From NCBI GenBank assembly GCA_965220695.1, contig OZ244838.1, positions 1,984,001 to 2,048,000 on the forward strand: 64,000 bases of DNA. The letters run 5' to 3'. The notes below the pieces were generated by a model. That model was not told the DNA's origin and made no database searches. It saw only the letters and a list, made by a program, of their open reading frames with translations. Source of the stretch: UBA9620 sp965220695 (lineage in GTDB: Bacteria > Acidobacteriota > Vicinamibacteria > Vicinamibacterales > UBA8438). Position 1 is the first letter of the stretch. The number at the start of each line of letters is the position of its first letter. The translations under genes and the position numbers were made by a program. Positions 1 to 8,517 of the stretch are shown here, piece after piece.

Positions 1-2
1 AC

Positions 3-1553
3 CGACGGGTCGTGGCCACGTTGGGCCCGAAACTGGTCTCGCTGGACGCCGCCAGCGGCGAGCGCGACTCCGGGTTCGGCGAAGCCGGCGAGGTGGACCT
101 GCGGCAGGGGCTGCTGCGCCCGTTCCCCGCGTTCTTCTGGAACGCCGCGCCGATCATCGTGCGCGACGTGATCATCATCGGCTCCTTCGTCGAGGACATC
201 ACCACGAACCAGCGGGTGGCCACCAAGGAATCGCCGCGCGGCGACGTGCGCGGCTACGACGTACGAACCGGCGAGCATCTCTGGACGTTCCACACCATTC
301 CACGCGAGCACGAGTTCGGGGTCGAGACCTGGGGCGCCGACCCGGTCGACGACCGCGCCTCCTGGGAATACAGCGGTAACACCAACATGTGGGCGCATCC
401 CACCGGCGACGAGGAACTCGGCATCGTGTATCTGCCGCTGTCGACTCCGACCAACGACTACTACGGGGGCCACCGGCCGGGTGACAATCTGTTCGCCGAG
501 AGCCTCGTCGCGGTAGACGCCGAGAGCGGAGAACGACTGTGGCACTTCCAGGCGATTCATCACGGCGTCTGGGACTACGATTTCGCGTCGTCGGCGGTGC
601 TGCTGGACATCACGGTCGACGGCCGCGAGATCAGGGCGGTCGCTCAGCCCAGCAAGCAGGCATTCACCTACGTCTTCGACCGGGTCACGGGCGAGCCGGT
701 CTGGCCGATCGAGGAACGGCCGGTGCCAGCGTCCAACGTACCGGGCGAACGTCTGGCGGAAACCCAGCCGTTCCCCACCAGGCCGCCGCCGTTCGAGCTG
801 CAGGGAGTCACCATCGACGATCTGATCGACTTCACGCCCGAGTTGCGCGCCGAGGCGATCGAGCTGCTGGAGCAATACGAGTGGGGTCCCATGTTCACCC
901 CGCCGGTGCTGCTCGACCCCCGCCCGGGCGGCAAGAAGGGCACCATCTTCAGCCCGGGCACCGCCGGCGGCGCCAGTTGGAGCGGCGCCGGCGTCGACCC
1001 GCAGAGCGGTATCCTCTACGTACCATCCGCCTACAGCCAGAATGTCGTCGCCCTCGTCCCCTCGGAATACCCGAATGCCGACGTCCGGCTGGTCCGCGAG
1101 AAATATACCGCGTTGGTCGGGCCCCGGGGACTGCCGATGTTCAAGCCGCCCTACGGCCGGCTCACCGCCATCGACCTGAATCGGGGCGACATCGCCTGGC
1201 AGGTGCCCAACGGCGGCGGGCCGCGTGACCACCCGGCGATTCGACATCTCGACCTCCCCCCGCTCGGCCAGGGCGGCCGGGCGTCGGTCCTCGTCACCAG
1301 ATCGCTGGTGTTTCTCGGCGAAGGGGGCAATACCGGCGTCTCGGCGCTGCCACAGTGGTATGGCGGCCCCGGCGGCAAGATGTTCCGCGCCTACGACAAG
1401 GCGAGTGGAGAGGTCGTGTGGGAAACGGAGCTGCCGGGCGGCGCCAGCGGTGCGCCGATGACCTACAGGTTCGACGGCCGCCAGTACATCATCGTCACCG
1501 TCGGCTGGGACGACATGGCCAGCGAACTGGTGGCGCTGGCGCTGCCGGAGTGA
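3..1553 (+). CDS. PQQ-dependent quinoprotein dehydrogenase, glucose-dehydrogenase-like (5' truncated by window edge)
   Basis: Periplasmic PQQ beta-propeller dehydrogenase that would oxidise a sugar or alcohol and pass electrons to a cytochrome or quinone. The reading frame is open to the window edge. Comparison with the full-length paralogue at 9097-11076 suggests that roughly 140-190 N-terminal residues lie upstream, so the GTG at position 12 is not a real start. The visible part has the propeller signatures of the membrane glucose/quinate dehydrogenase group: the HHGVWDYDF stretch holding the catalytic Asp, then DRVTGEPVWPIEERPVP. No N-terminal membrane domain can be judged. It is followed after 92 bp by a dihaem cytochrome c, a plausible electron acceptor. 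Substrate is unknown. Confidence 0.88.
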   Translation, partial: RRVVATLGPKLVSLDAASGERDSGFGEAGEVDLRQGLLRPFPAFFWNAAPIIVRDVIIIGSFVEDITTNQRVATKESPRGDVRGYDVRTGEHLWTFHTIPREHEFGVETWGADPVDDRASWEYSGNTNMWAHPTGDEELGIVYLPLSTPTNDYYGGHRPGDNLFAESLVAVDAESGERLWHFQAIHHGVWDYDFASSAVLLDITVDGREIRAVAQPSKQAFTYVFDRVTGEPVWPIEERPVPASNVPGERLAETQPFPTRPPPFELQGVTIDDLIDFTPELRAEAIELLEQYEWGPMFTPPVLLDPRPGGKKGTIFSPGTAGGASWSGAGVDPQSGILYVPSAYSQNVVALVPSEYPNADVRLVREKYTALVGPRGLPMFKPPYGRLTAIDLNRGDIAWQVPNGGGPRDHPAIRHLDLPPLGQGGRASVLVTRSLVFLGEGGNTGVSALPQWYGGPGGKMFRAYDKASGEVVWETELPGGASGAPMTYRFDGRQYIIVTVGWDDMASELVALALPE

Positions 1554-1645
1554 CGCGCCGCCCGTGCGCGGCCTGACGCACCGCACCCGGGACGCCGTCC
1601 AGGCGTGTTTGGCCAGCGGATCTGGATCGCGGCAAGAAGGACTGC

Positions 1646-2458
1646 ATGCGCTGCACACACCCTGTCCGTTGGATGACGTTGCCCTTCCTCGCCGCCGTGG
1701 CCGCGGCCGTGTTGACCGCGGTCCCCGCCGCGCAGGAACAGGACAATCCCTACACCAGCCGTCTCGACACGGGCATGGGGCGGCGGTTGTTCCGGTCCCA
1801 GTGCACGACCTGTCACGGTCTGAACGCCACCGGCGGCGACGAGGGCGCCGGACCGGACCTCACGACGGGACAGTTCCGGCATGCGAACAGCGACGCGGGT
1901 CTCTACCGGGTCATTCGTGACGGCGTTCCCGGTACCGCGATGATCGGTGTCGGAGCGGACGCCTCCGAACAGTCGGTCTGGCAGCTCGTGACGTACCTCC
2001 GCTCGCTCGACTCGGCGCCCGCCGCCAGCGACCTGCCCGGTTCGGCCGCTGCCGGCCAGCAACTCTTCACGGAGCAGGGCGACTGCACCCGCTGTCACAT
2101 GGTGAACGGACTGGGCGGCCGTCTCGGCCCCGATCTGTCGTATGTCGGCGACCGCCGGGACCCGATGGAACTCCGTACCGCCCTTCTCGATCCGGATGCA
2201 GAGGTGCGCCCGCGCTGGTGGACGATGCGCGCGACCGGCCCTGACGGCCAGACCGTCGAAGGACTGCGGATGGACGAAGATACGTTTACCTTCAGAATCA
2301 TGGACGCGGAGGAGAACCTGCGGTCGTTCTCGAAGTACGGCGACTGGTCGTACGAACGAATCGAAACGTCCACGATGCCGAGTTACGCCGGAACGTTCGC
2401 CGCGAACGAACTCGACGACCTCGTCGCCTACCTCTACTCGTTGCGGAGCGCACCATGA
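1646..2458 (+). CDS. secreted dihaem cytochrome c
   Basis: Exported electron carrier with two covalent haem c sites, CTTCH at residues 53-57 and CTRCH at 147-151, after a signal peptide ending near Ala-Ala-Gln at about residue 30. The 270-residue length gives two class-I-like cytochrome domains in tandem. An AGAAGGA Shine-Dalgarno sequence precedes the ATG. The stop codon overlaps the start of the next quinoprotein by 4 bp (ATGA), so translation is probably coupled and the cytochrome is the likely electron acceptor of that enzyme or of the upstream one. No membrane anchor is seen beyond the signal peptide. Confidence 0.9.
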   Translation: MRCTHPVRWMTLPFLAAVAAAVLTAVPAAQEQDNPYTSRLDTGMGRRLFRSQCTTCHGLNATGGDEGAGPDLTTGQFRHANSDAGLYRVIRDGVPGTAMIGVGADASEQSVWQLVTYLRSLDSAPAASDLPGSAAAGQQLFTEQGDCTRCHMVNGLGGRLGPDLSYVGDRRDPMELRTALLDPDAEVRPRWWTMRATGPDGQTVEGLRMDEDTFTFRIMDAEENLRSFSKYGDWSYERIETSTMPSYAGTFAANELDDLVAYLYSLRSAP

Positions 2459-4104
2459 CCCTGATCCGACTCGCCGTCATCTTCACCATCACGCCATTCG
2501 CGGCCGCCGCACCGGCCGCGGCGCAGACCGCCTCGGGCGAGGGAACCCCCGTCTTCTCGCCGGTCACCTGGGAACGGCTGCTGCGCGCCGGCGATGAACC
2601 GCACAACTGGCTGATGTACAACGGCACGCTCGACAGTCAACGGTTCAGCCAGCTCGACCGGATCGACACCGGCAACGTCGGCGGGTTGGAGCTCAAATGG
2701 GCACATCACATTCCGCAGCTCGACCGCGCCGAGACGACGCCGCTCGTCGTCGACGGGGTCATGTTCATCACCGAGTCGCCCAGCAACGTCGTCGCGGTCG
2801 ACGCCGTCACCGGCCGTCCCTTCTGGCGTTACAACCACCCGTTGCCGGACGACCTGCGTATCTGTTGCGGGCGCAACAATCGCGGTGTCGCGATTCTGGG
2901 TGAGACGCTCTTCATGAGCACGCTCGACGCGCATCTGGTCGCCATCGACGGCCGCTCGGGCAGCCTGATCTGGAACCGGGAGGTGGCCGACCACCGCAGC
3001 GGATACAGCAAGACCGCGGCGCCGCTCGTCGTGAAGGACCGTATCGTGACCGGCATCGCCGGCGGCGAATACGGCATCCGGGGGTTCCTCGACGCCTACG
3101 ACGCCGAGACCGGGGAACTCGAGTGGCGCACCCACACCATTCCCAGTCCGGACCATCCGGACAACCGGACCTGGGCGGGCGATTCGTGGCGCACCGGCGG
3201 CTCGCCGACCTGGATCACCGGGTCGTACGACGCCGATCTGAATCTGGTCTACTGGGGCACCGGCAACCCCGGACCCGACTGGAACGGCGACGTTCGGATG
3301 GGCGACAACCTGTACGCCGACTCGGTGCTGGCGCTCGACGGCGACACCGGCGAGATGTCGTGGTACTTCCAGTTCACCCCGCACGACGTCCATGACTGGG
3401 ACGCCATCCAGATACCGGTGCTGGCCGATATCGAACTCGACGGCGAGGCCCGCAAGGCGATGCTGTGGGCGAACCGCAACGGGTTCTACTACACGCTCGA
3501 TCGGGAAACGGGCGAATTCCTGCTCGGCAAACCGTTCGCCAGGCAGACCTGGGCCGAGGGCCTCGATTCGAACGGCCGGCCGATCCGCCGGCCCGGCACC
3601 GCGCCGAGCCGTGAAGGCACCCTCGTCGCTCCGATTGCCGGCGGCGCCACCAACTGGTGGTCGCCGGCCTACAGCCCGCGCACCGGTCTGCTGTACGTCA
3701 ACGCGTTCGACGGCGAGGCGCTCTTCTTCAGCCGCGAACAGGAATACGCCGAAGGCTCCACCTACACCGGCGGCGGCACCGAGACGCCGCTGCCGATCGA
3801 CCACTATCACAGCGCCATCCGGGCCATCGATCCCACCACCGGCGACGTGCGCTGGGAGTTTCCGATCACTCCACGGAGCCGCGCGGGAGTGCTGGCCACG
3901 GCGGGCGACCTTGTCTTCAGCGCCAGCATCGATGGGTACTTCTACGCCCTCGACGCCCGGGACGGCGCACCGCTGTGGCGGATCTCGCTCGGGGGACCGG
4001 TCCACGCACAGCCGATGACCTACGCCGTGCACGGACAGCAGTACGTCACGATGACCATCGGGAACACGCTCTACACCTTCGGATTGAACGAGAGCTCCCA
4101 ATAG
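2455..4104 (+). CDS. PQQ-dependent alcohol dehydrogenase with lanthanide-type Asp pair
   Basis: Periplasmic quinoprotein of the methanol/ethanol dehydrogenase group, 549 residues with a signal peptide to about residue 24. The vicinal Cys137-Cys138 pair matches the disulphide that sits on PQQ in this family. The block GTGNPGPDWNGDVRMGDN leads to TPHDVHDWDA, where Asp314 aligns with the catalytic Asp and Asp316, two residues on, aligns with the extra Asp that coordinates lanthanides in XoxF/ExaF enzymes (Ala in calcium-dependent MxaF). It overlaps the cytochrome c gene by 4 bp. Metal use and substrate are inferred; the length is slightly below the usual ~570-600. Confidence 0.9.
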   Translation: MTLIRLAVIFTITPFAAAAPAAAQTASGEGTPVFSPVTWERLLRAGDEPHNWLMYNGTLDSQRFSQLDRIDTGNVGGLELKWAHHIPQLDRAETTPLVVDGVMFITESPSNVVAVDAVTGRPFWRYNHPLPDDLRICCGRNNRGVAILGETLFMSTLDAHLVAIDGRSGSLIWNREVADHRSGYSKTAAPLVVKDRIVTGIAGGEYGIRGFLDAYDAETGELEWRTHTIPSPDHPDNRTWAGDSWRTGGSPTWITGSYDADLNLVYWGTGNPGPDWNGDVRMGDNLYADSVLALDGDTGEMSWYFQFTPHDVHDWDAIQIPVLADIELDGEARKAMLWANRNGFYYTLDRETGEFLLGKPFARQTWAEGLDSNGRPIRRPGTAPSREGTLVAPIAGGATNWWSPAYSPRTGLLYVNAFDGEALFFSREQEYAEGSTYTGGGTETPLPIDHYHSAIRAIDPTTGDVRWEFPITPRSRAGVLATAGDLVFSASIDGYFYALDARDGAPLWRISLGGPVHAQPMTYAVHGQQYVTMTIGNTLYTFGLNESSQ

Positions 4105-4113
4105 GGTGTCTGC

Positions 4114-4878
4114 ATGAGTCACAGTGGGCGGTGGCTGATCGTGGCGGCGCTCTGCTGCGCCACGGTCGTCTCCGCGCAGCCCCCGCGACGGGGCTGGGGA
4201 CGGCCCGCGGTCCCGTATGACGGCGGCCTGACGTTCGTGCGGCTGCAGTGGACCAGGGGCTCGTTCGGCGCCCCGCCCGCAGGCATGGGCCCCAACTTCT
4301 GGATGCACGAGTATCCCCAGGCGGAAGCGAATCTCATGTCCGTGCTCGGCAATTTCACGATGGTTGACGCCGAGACGGAGGGCAGCCTGATTCTCCCACT
4401 CGACGATCCGGATCTGTTCAAACACCCCATCGCCATGATGTGGGAGCCCGGCTTCTGGGTCATGACCGACGACCATGCGCAACGCCTGCGCGAGTACCTG
4501 CTCAAGGGCGGGTTCATCATCTTCAACGACTTCGAGGGCCCCCAGTGGGACAATTTCGAGGCCCAGTTGAAGCGCGTGTTGCCCGACGCGCAGTTGATGA
4601 CGCTGGACGGAACCCACCCCATCTTCCACACGTTCTTTCCCGTCGCCCGGCTCGATACTCCGAATCCGAGAAACCATCACCTCGGCGGTCTCACGCCGGA
4701 GTACTTCGGGGTGTTCGAGGACAACGATCCGACCCGGCGCCTGATGGCCGTCGTCAACTACAACACCAATCTGGCCGAGTACTGGTGGCTTGCCGGACGC
4801 GGCTTTTTCCCGATCGAGGCAGAGAACACCGGGTTCCAGTTGGGAATCAACTTCATGCTGTACGGGATGACCCACTGA
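4114..4878 (+). CDS. DUF4159 domain-containing secreted protein
   Basis: A 254-residue exported protein with a signal peptide (cleavage near Val-Ser-Ala-Gln, residue ~22). The body matches the DUF4159 pattern: an early TFVRLQW segment, a central LREYLLKGGFIIFNDFEG segment, and the C-terminal GFQLGINFMLYGMTH ending. The fold resembles a glutamine-amidotransferase-like or flavodoxin-like domain, but no function is established. It starts 9 bp after the PQQ dehydrogenase stop and is probably cotranscribed with it, so a role in the same periplasmic redox module is plausible. A strong hairpin follows 10 bp after the stop. Confidence 0.82.
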   Translation: MSHSGRWLIVAALCCATVVSAQPPRRGWGRPAVPYDGGLTFVRLQWTRGSFGAPPAGMGPNFWMHEYPQAEANLMSVLGNFTMVDAETEGSLILPLDDPDLFKHPIAMMWEPGFWVMTDDHAQRLREYLLKGGFIIFNDFEGPQWDNFEAQLKRVLPDAQLMTLDGTHPIFHTFFPVARLDTPNPRNHHLGGLTPEYFGVFEDNDPTRRLMAVVNYNTNLAEYWWLAGRGFFPIEAENTGFQLGINFMLYGMTH

Positions 4879-4888
4879 GTGGGTTCCG

Positions 4889-4913
4889 GCCCGCCGTCAG
4901 GAGGACGGCGGGC
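4889..4913 (+). terminator. hairpin, terminator-like without U tract
   Basis: Perfect 10-bp inverted repeat (GCCCGCCGTC / GACGGCGGGC) around a 5-nt loop, starting 10 bp after the DUF4159 stop codon. It probably ends or stabilises the upstream transcript. No run of T follows, so termination by a classical intrinsic mechanism is uncertain. Confidence 0.5.
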
Positions 4914-4950
4914 AGTCCATGGCAGCACTCCGCGTCGCACCGGGACGTGT
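4910..4950 (-). repeat. degenerate half copy of the CAGCCCGTGGT inverted-repeat element
   Basis: About 40 bp (GCAGTCCATGGCAGCACTCC then CGCGTCGCACCGGGA) resembles the end of the full element at 50077-50254 that reads GCAGCCCGTGGTAGAACCCC then GCGTCGCACCGAGA. The match was judged by eye and only one arm is present. It lies between the DUF4159 gene and the monooxygenase gene. Confidence 0.4.
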
Positions 4951-4991
4951 GCGGCCAGGCCGCCGGTTCACCATCCGACATTGCACGAGAC

Positions 4992-5011
4992 TTCACGGAT
5001 CGATCTGTGAA
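4992..5011. promoter_or_regulatory. 20-bp palindrome, candidate operator
   Basis: TTCACGGATCGATCTGTGAA is a near-perfect palindrome, with nine of ten base pairs matching. AATAAT, a -10-like box, lies at its right edge, 127 bp before the monooxygenase start at 5139. Position and symmetry fit a dimeric regulator site. No regulator gene is adjacent. Confidence 0.4.
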
Positions 5012-5138
5012 ATAATCTCGGGTGAATATCTGTACGTTCCTGTCACGTGCGGCGGATGCGACGCATGGTTGCAGCGCCGGCCCGGTTCCGATTCGGCACG
5101 TCCGGCAGCCGACCTCAACGGCCGCCAGGAGGACCGCT

Positions 5139-6446
5139 GTGAGAATTGCCCAGTCCGCCATTGCTACCGCGGTGTTCGCGACGGCGTTGTTTCCCGTGAG
5201 CGCGTCCGCGCAGGTTCCGGACGCTCCGACGTTTGCCGATCACGTGGCGCCGATCTTCTACGAGTCGTGCGTCAACTGCCACCGGCCCGGCCAGATTGCG
5301 CCCATGTCGCTGCTCTCCTACCAGGAAGCGCGGCCCTGGGCGCGGTCGATCAAGAACAAGGTCGAAACCCGGGCGATGCCGCCCTGGCATCTCGACCGGC
5401 GCATCGGAATCCAGAACTTCCTGAACGACCCCTCGCTGACCGTGGACCAGATTGCGACGATCGTGAAGTGGGTCGACAGCGGCGCCCCGCAGGGCAACCC
5501 GGCCAGTACGCCGGCGCCGCCCGAGTTCGCACCGGCGGACGCCTGGCAGATCGGTGAACCGGATCTGGTGGTGCGGTTCCCGACCTACACCGTGCCCGCG
5601 GCAGGCCCCGATATTTTCGGTAGTCTGTACACCGACTTCGGGCTCACGGAAGATCGCTACATCACCGCCATTCAGACCAAACCGGTGGGTGACAAGGCCC
5701 GCCAGGTCGTCCATCACGCCCTGTCCTATGCGGTCGAACAGAACGAGTCAGGCGAGCGGATGGGCGGCGGCACGTTCCTCGTCGAGTATGCCTCCGGCAA
5801 GCAGGCGGAAGTTTACCCCGAGGGAACGGGGCTCAAGCTGCCGGGCGACAGCGAAGCCCGGTTGAGCTATCACCTGCATTCGATCGGAGAGGATACCGAC
5901 GCCGTTGTCGAACTGGGCATCAACTTCCTGCCGGTCGGCGTCGTGCCCGAGCACACCCGGTATTCGAAACAGCTCGGCGGTTCGCAGGGCGTGACCATCG
6001 GCGTGCTCGACATCCCTCCGGGCGAAGTGGCCCGCACGGACGGCTACGCGCGATTCAACAAGGCGGCCCGGATCACGATGTTCCAACCGCACATGCACAT
6101 GCTTGGCAGGTATCAGTGCATCGAGTTCATCTACCCGACCCAGCCGGTGCGCTCGGAAATCATCAATTGCGCCTCGTTCGACTACAACTGGCACATGAAC
6201 TACAACTACGCCGACGATGCCATGCCGATCATTCCGGCCGGCACGATCCTGCATGTCACCACCTGGCATGACAATACGGCCGGCAACCGGGCGAACCTCG
6301 ACCCGAACAACTGGGTCGGCTCCGGACAGCGAACCATCGACGAGATGGGCTTCGCCTGGATCGGCTGGTATGACATGAGCGACGAACAATACGAGGCGGA
6401 GGTCGCCGCCAGACAGGCGGCACGGCAGCGAACCGACAACGAATGA
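5139..6446 (+). CDS. cytochrome c-copper type II monooxygenase-like protein
   Basis: Secreted 435-residue protein. The GTG start at 5139 is chosen because AGGAGG lies 6 nt upstream and it places a clean signal peptide (ending Val-Ser-Ala-Ser-Ala-Gln) at the N-terminus. The first domain has one haem c site, CVNCH at residues 44-48, and the following GQIAPMSLLSYQEARPW block is typical of cytochrome-copper fusion proteins. The second half resembles ascorbate-dependent (PHM/DBM-like) copper monooxygenases. It has His-rich segments VVHHAL, YHLHS, QPHMHMLG and NWHMNY that could bind two coppers. The stop overlaps the next gene by 4 bp. Substrate unknown. Confidence 0.85.
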   Translation: MRIAQSAIATAVFATALFPVSASAQVPDAPTFADHVAPIFYESCVNCHRPGQIAPMSLLSYQEARPWARSIKNKVETRAMPPWHLDRRIGIQNFLNDPSLTVDQIATIVKWVDSGAPQGNPASTPAPPEFAPADAWQIGEPDLVVRFPTYTVPAAGPDIFGSLYTDFGLTEDRYITAIQTKPVGDKARQVVHHALSYAVEQNESGERMGGGTFLVEYASGKQAEVYPEGTGLKLPGDSEARLSYHLHSIGEDTDAVVELGINFLPVGVVPEHTRYSKQLGGSQGVTIGVLDIPPGEVARTDGYARFNKAARITMFQPHMHMLGRYQCIEFIYPTQPVRSEIINCASFDYNWHMNYNYADDAMPIIPAGTILHVTTWHDNTAGNRANLDPNNWVGSGQRTIDEMGFAWIGWYDMSDEQYEAEVAARQAARQRTDNE

Positions 6447-7363
6447 CGGGTTCTTCGGGTGTGCCGATGTCAAGACTGCTGAAGCGGTTCGTTCCCTGTC
6501 TGGGTACGGTGCTCGTGCTCGGTGCGGCGGCGCAGACCGGCGCGCAGGCCGACCCCCAGAACTACCTGTTCAACTCGGGCCAGACGATCCAACCGTTCTT
6601 CAATGGCTGGGCGCACAACCCCGACGGCAGCTTCGAGTTCCATTTCGGATACCTCAACCGCAACTACGTCGAGGAACTGCATGTCCCGGTCGGCCCCGAC
6701 AACCACGTGACCCCGGATGACCCCGATCGCGGCCAGCCGACGTATTTCTATCCCCGGCAACTCTCACGCGTCTTCAGTGTGACGGTCCCGGCCGACTGGG
6801 GCACCCGCGAAGTGACGTGGCGGGTCACGGTGGGCGGCGAAACCCACCAGGCCGTCGGCTGGTTGCAGCCCGAGTGGGAGATCGATGACAACGCTGCCGC
6901 CAACCGGTTGTCGGAGGAGGTGCTGCGCGCCAACCAGGCGCCGGCGTTGTCGCTCGACACCCCCGGCGCCGCATCGGTCGGTAGCCCGCTCACCCTGACC
7001 GCGGCGGTGAGCGACGACGGGTTGCCCGAGCCGCGCAGGCCGGGCGGCGGCGGTGGCGGTGGCGGCAACGTGCTCCCGACGTTCGCCCGCCAGCCGGACG
7101 GACCCACGCTGCCGATCAACGTGCCGCAGCTCCAGACCCGCAACCGCCACCGTCCGACCCGCACGCGGGTGGATCGCGTCAACCTGACCTGGACGCAAAT
7201 GCGCGGACCCGCCGGAGCGAGATTGGCGCCGGCAGACACGTCCGCCGACGGCGAGACCGCGGTCACGGTCTCGTTCGCACAGCCCGGAGACTATCTGTTT
7301 CGCGTGCAGGCGTCCGACGGACCGGCCACGATCGCCCGAGAGTTCGCCATAACCGTCCGCTGA
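6443..7363 (+). CDS. secreted hypothetical protein with C-terminal Ig/PKD-like segment
   Basis: Unrecognised 306-residue exported protein. Translation may start at the ATG overlapping the previous stop (ATGA) or at the second ATG at 6467, which begins a cleaner signal peptide (MSRLLKRF...AAAQTGAQA). The N-terminal half is rich in aromatic and Asn residues (YLFNSGQTIQPFFNGWAHNP). A seven-Gly linker after EPRRPGGG precedes a C-terminal segment ending FAQPGDYLFRVQASDG, which looks like a PKD or Ig-like strand pattern. It is coupled to the monooxygenase gene, so it is probably a partner or scaffold for that enzyme. No catalytic motif is seen. Confidence 0.7.
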   Translation: MTGSSGVPMSRLLKRFVPCLGTVLVLGAAAQTGAQADPQNYLFNSGQTIQPFFNGWAHNPDGSFEFHFGYLNRNYVEELHVPVGPDNHVTPDDPDRGQPTYFYPRQLSRVFSVTVPADWGTREVTWRVTVGGETHQAVGWLQPEWEIDDNAAANRLSEEVLRANQAPALSLDTPGAASVGSPLTLTAAVSDDGLPEPRRPGGGGGGGGNVLPTFARQPDGPTLPINVPQLQTRNRHRPTRTRVDRVNLTWTQMRGPAGARLAPADTSADGETAVTVSFAQPGDYLFRVQASDGPATIAREFAITVR

Positions 7364-7419
7364 ACCATCGAACCCGCGGCACCGCCTGGCGACCGCCGCG
7401 GAACGTGTGCTGCCGGCGT

Positions 7420-8427
7420 CTATGTTGCAAGCAGCCGTTCGACGGTTGGCGCGAGTTCGTCGTAGGGCAGGTCACCGGGGTTGTAGAGCCGTACGATGCC
7501 CTCGCGGTCGATGACCACCAGTGTCGGAGTCGTGCTGACACCGAAGTCGAGGAAGTTCTGCTGGCTGACCGGTACGCTCATCCAATCCGGAACCGGGAAG
7601 CGTTCCTGATACGCACCGCGCAGATACGCCAGCTCCTCTTCCGGCGTCGCATCCTGCCCCCGCGACGTGTAGCCGTAGAGCTGCGTCGGTCCGATGATCT
7701 CGACCTGATCGCCATACGTGTCGTGAATCTGCTCGAGCACCGGAAGCTGCCGCTTGCAGTCCGGGCACCAGTGCGCCCAGAAGAACGCGACGACCACTTT
7801 CCCGTTCAGATCCTCGGCTGCCGGCAGCGGCCGGCCAAGATACTCGTCGACGTCCAGCACCGGGAAGGGCTGTCCCTGTAGATTCAACAGCAGGAAGTTC
7901 TTCTGGATTCTGGTCTCGATCGATGTCCCGCGATAGCGCTCGCGCTGCAGCGTCAGGAACTCGACCGCGCCCGTGCGATCACCCCGCGCATCCCGTGTAT
8001 GCCCGAGCACCTCGATGCCGGCGCCCAGCGCCAGCGGCAACTGGCCTTCGGCGTCGAGCTCACGCTCGTTCAGCAGCGCCACGCTGCCGTCGACCGCTTC
8101 GGTCGCGTATCGCTCGGCGGTGTCCCACCGCTCGGCGAAGCTGGCTCCGCGACCCAGCCACGACGTCGCAAGCAACCAGCCGGCCGTCGCCTCGTCATGA
8201 TGCGGGCGCTGAGCCTCGAGCACCTCGACGGCCGCATCGACCTCCTCTGCCCAGGCCATCGTCCGCATCTGTTCGACCACCTCGGAGATCTCGACGGCGC
8301 CGGCGGCCGGCGCCCCACCGTTGACCGGCTCCGTGGCCAGCCCAGCTTCGTGCCGCTCGGGCGCGGCCACGCCGCAGGCGATACCCGCCGCCGCCGTGAG
8401 CACACATGCCGCTCCCTTTATCCACAT
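7420..8427 (-). CDS. TlpA-like thioredoxin-domain protein, exported
   Basis: A 335-residue protein with a hydrophobic N-terminal signal; the AAAGIACG segment might be a weak lipobox. The C-terminal domain (residues ~185-335) is a TlpA/ResA-type thioredoxin fold. Its active site is FWAHWCPDC, and the cis-Pro region is TTPTLVVIDREG. The first ~180 residues are helical and Ala-rich, with a TPR-like character. AAGGAG lies 7 nt before the ATG. It probably reduces disulphides in the periplasm, for example during cytochrome c maturation for the neighbouring cytochromes. It points towards the hypothetical gene ending at 7363. Confidence 0.87.
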   Translation of the reverse strand: MWIKGAACVLTAAAGIACGVAAPERHEAGLATEPVNGGAPAAGAVEISEVVEQMRTMAWAEEVDAAVEVLEAQRPHHDEATAGWLLATSWLGRGASFAERWDTAERYATEAVDGSVALLNERELDAEGQLPLALGAGIEVLGHTRDARGDRTGAVEFLTLQRERYRGTSIETRIQKNFLLLNLQGQPFPVLDVDEYLGRPLPAAEDLNGKVVVAFFWAHWCPDCKRQLPVLEQIHDTYGDQVEIIGPTQLYGYTSRGQDATPEEELAYLRGAYQERFPVPDWMSVPVSQQNFLDFGVSTTPTLVVIDREGIVRLYNPGDLPYDELAPTVERLLAT

Positions 8428-8504
8428 TCGACATCTCCTTCCATCGCTGAACCCATGTCCAGCATTGTAACTCCCCTGCCCACCACACGCGGACCGCTTG
8501 CCCG

Positions 8505-8510
8505 TATACT
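8505..8510 (+). promoter_or_regulatory. -10 box TATACT, leaderless-type promoter
   Basis: TATACT ends exactly 7 nt before the ATG at 8518, so the transcript would begin at or within a base of the start codon. No Shine-Dalgarno sequence is present, and there is no clear -35 box at 17 bp. Confidence 0.45.
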
Positions 8511-8517
8511 CGAAACG

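Noticed and set aside
2434..4875. Long open frame (813 codons) on the minus strand
   Set aside because: Antisense shadow of the PQQ dehydrogenase and DUF4159 genes in GC-rich DNA; its translation is His/Arg/Gly-rich with no motif.
4889..4913. Classical intrinsic terminator
   Set aside because: The stem is perfect but no T tract follows; listed only as a terminator-like hairpin.
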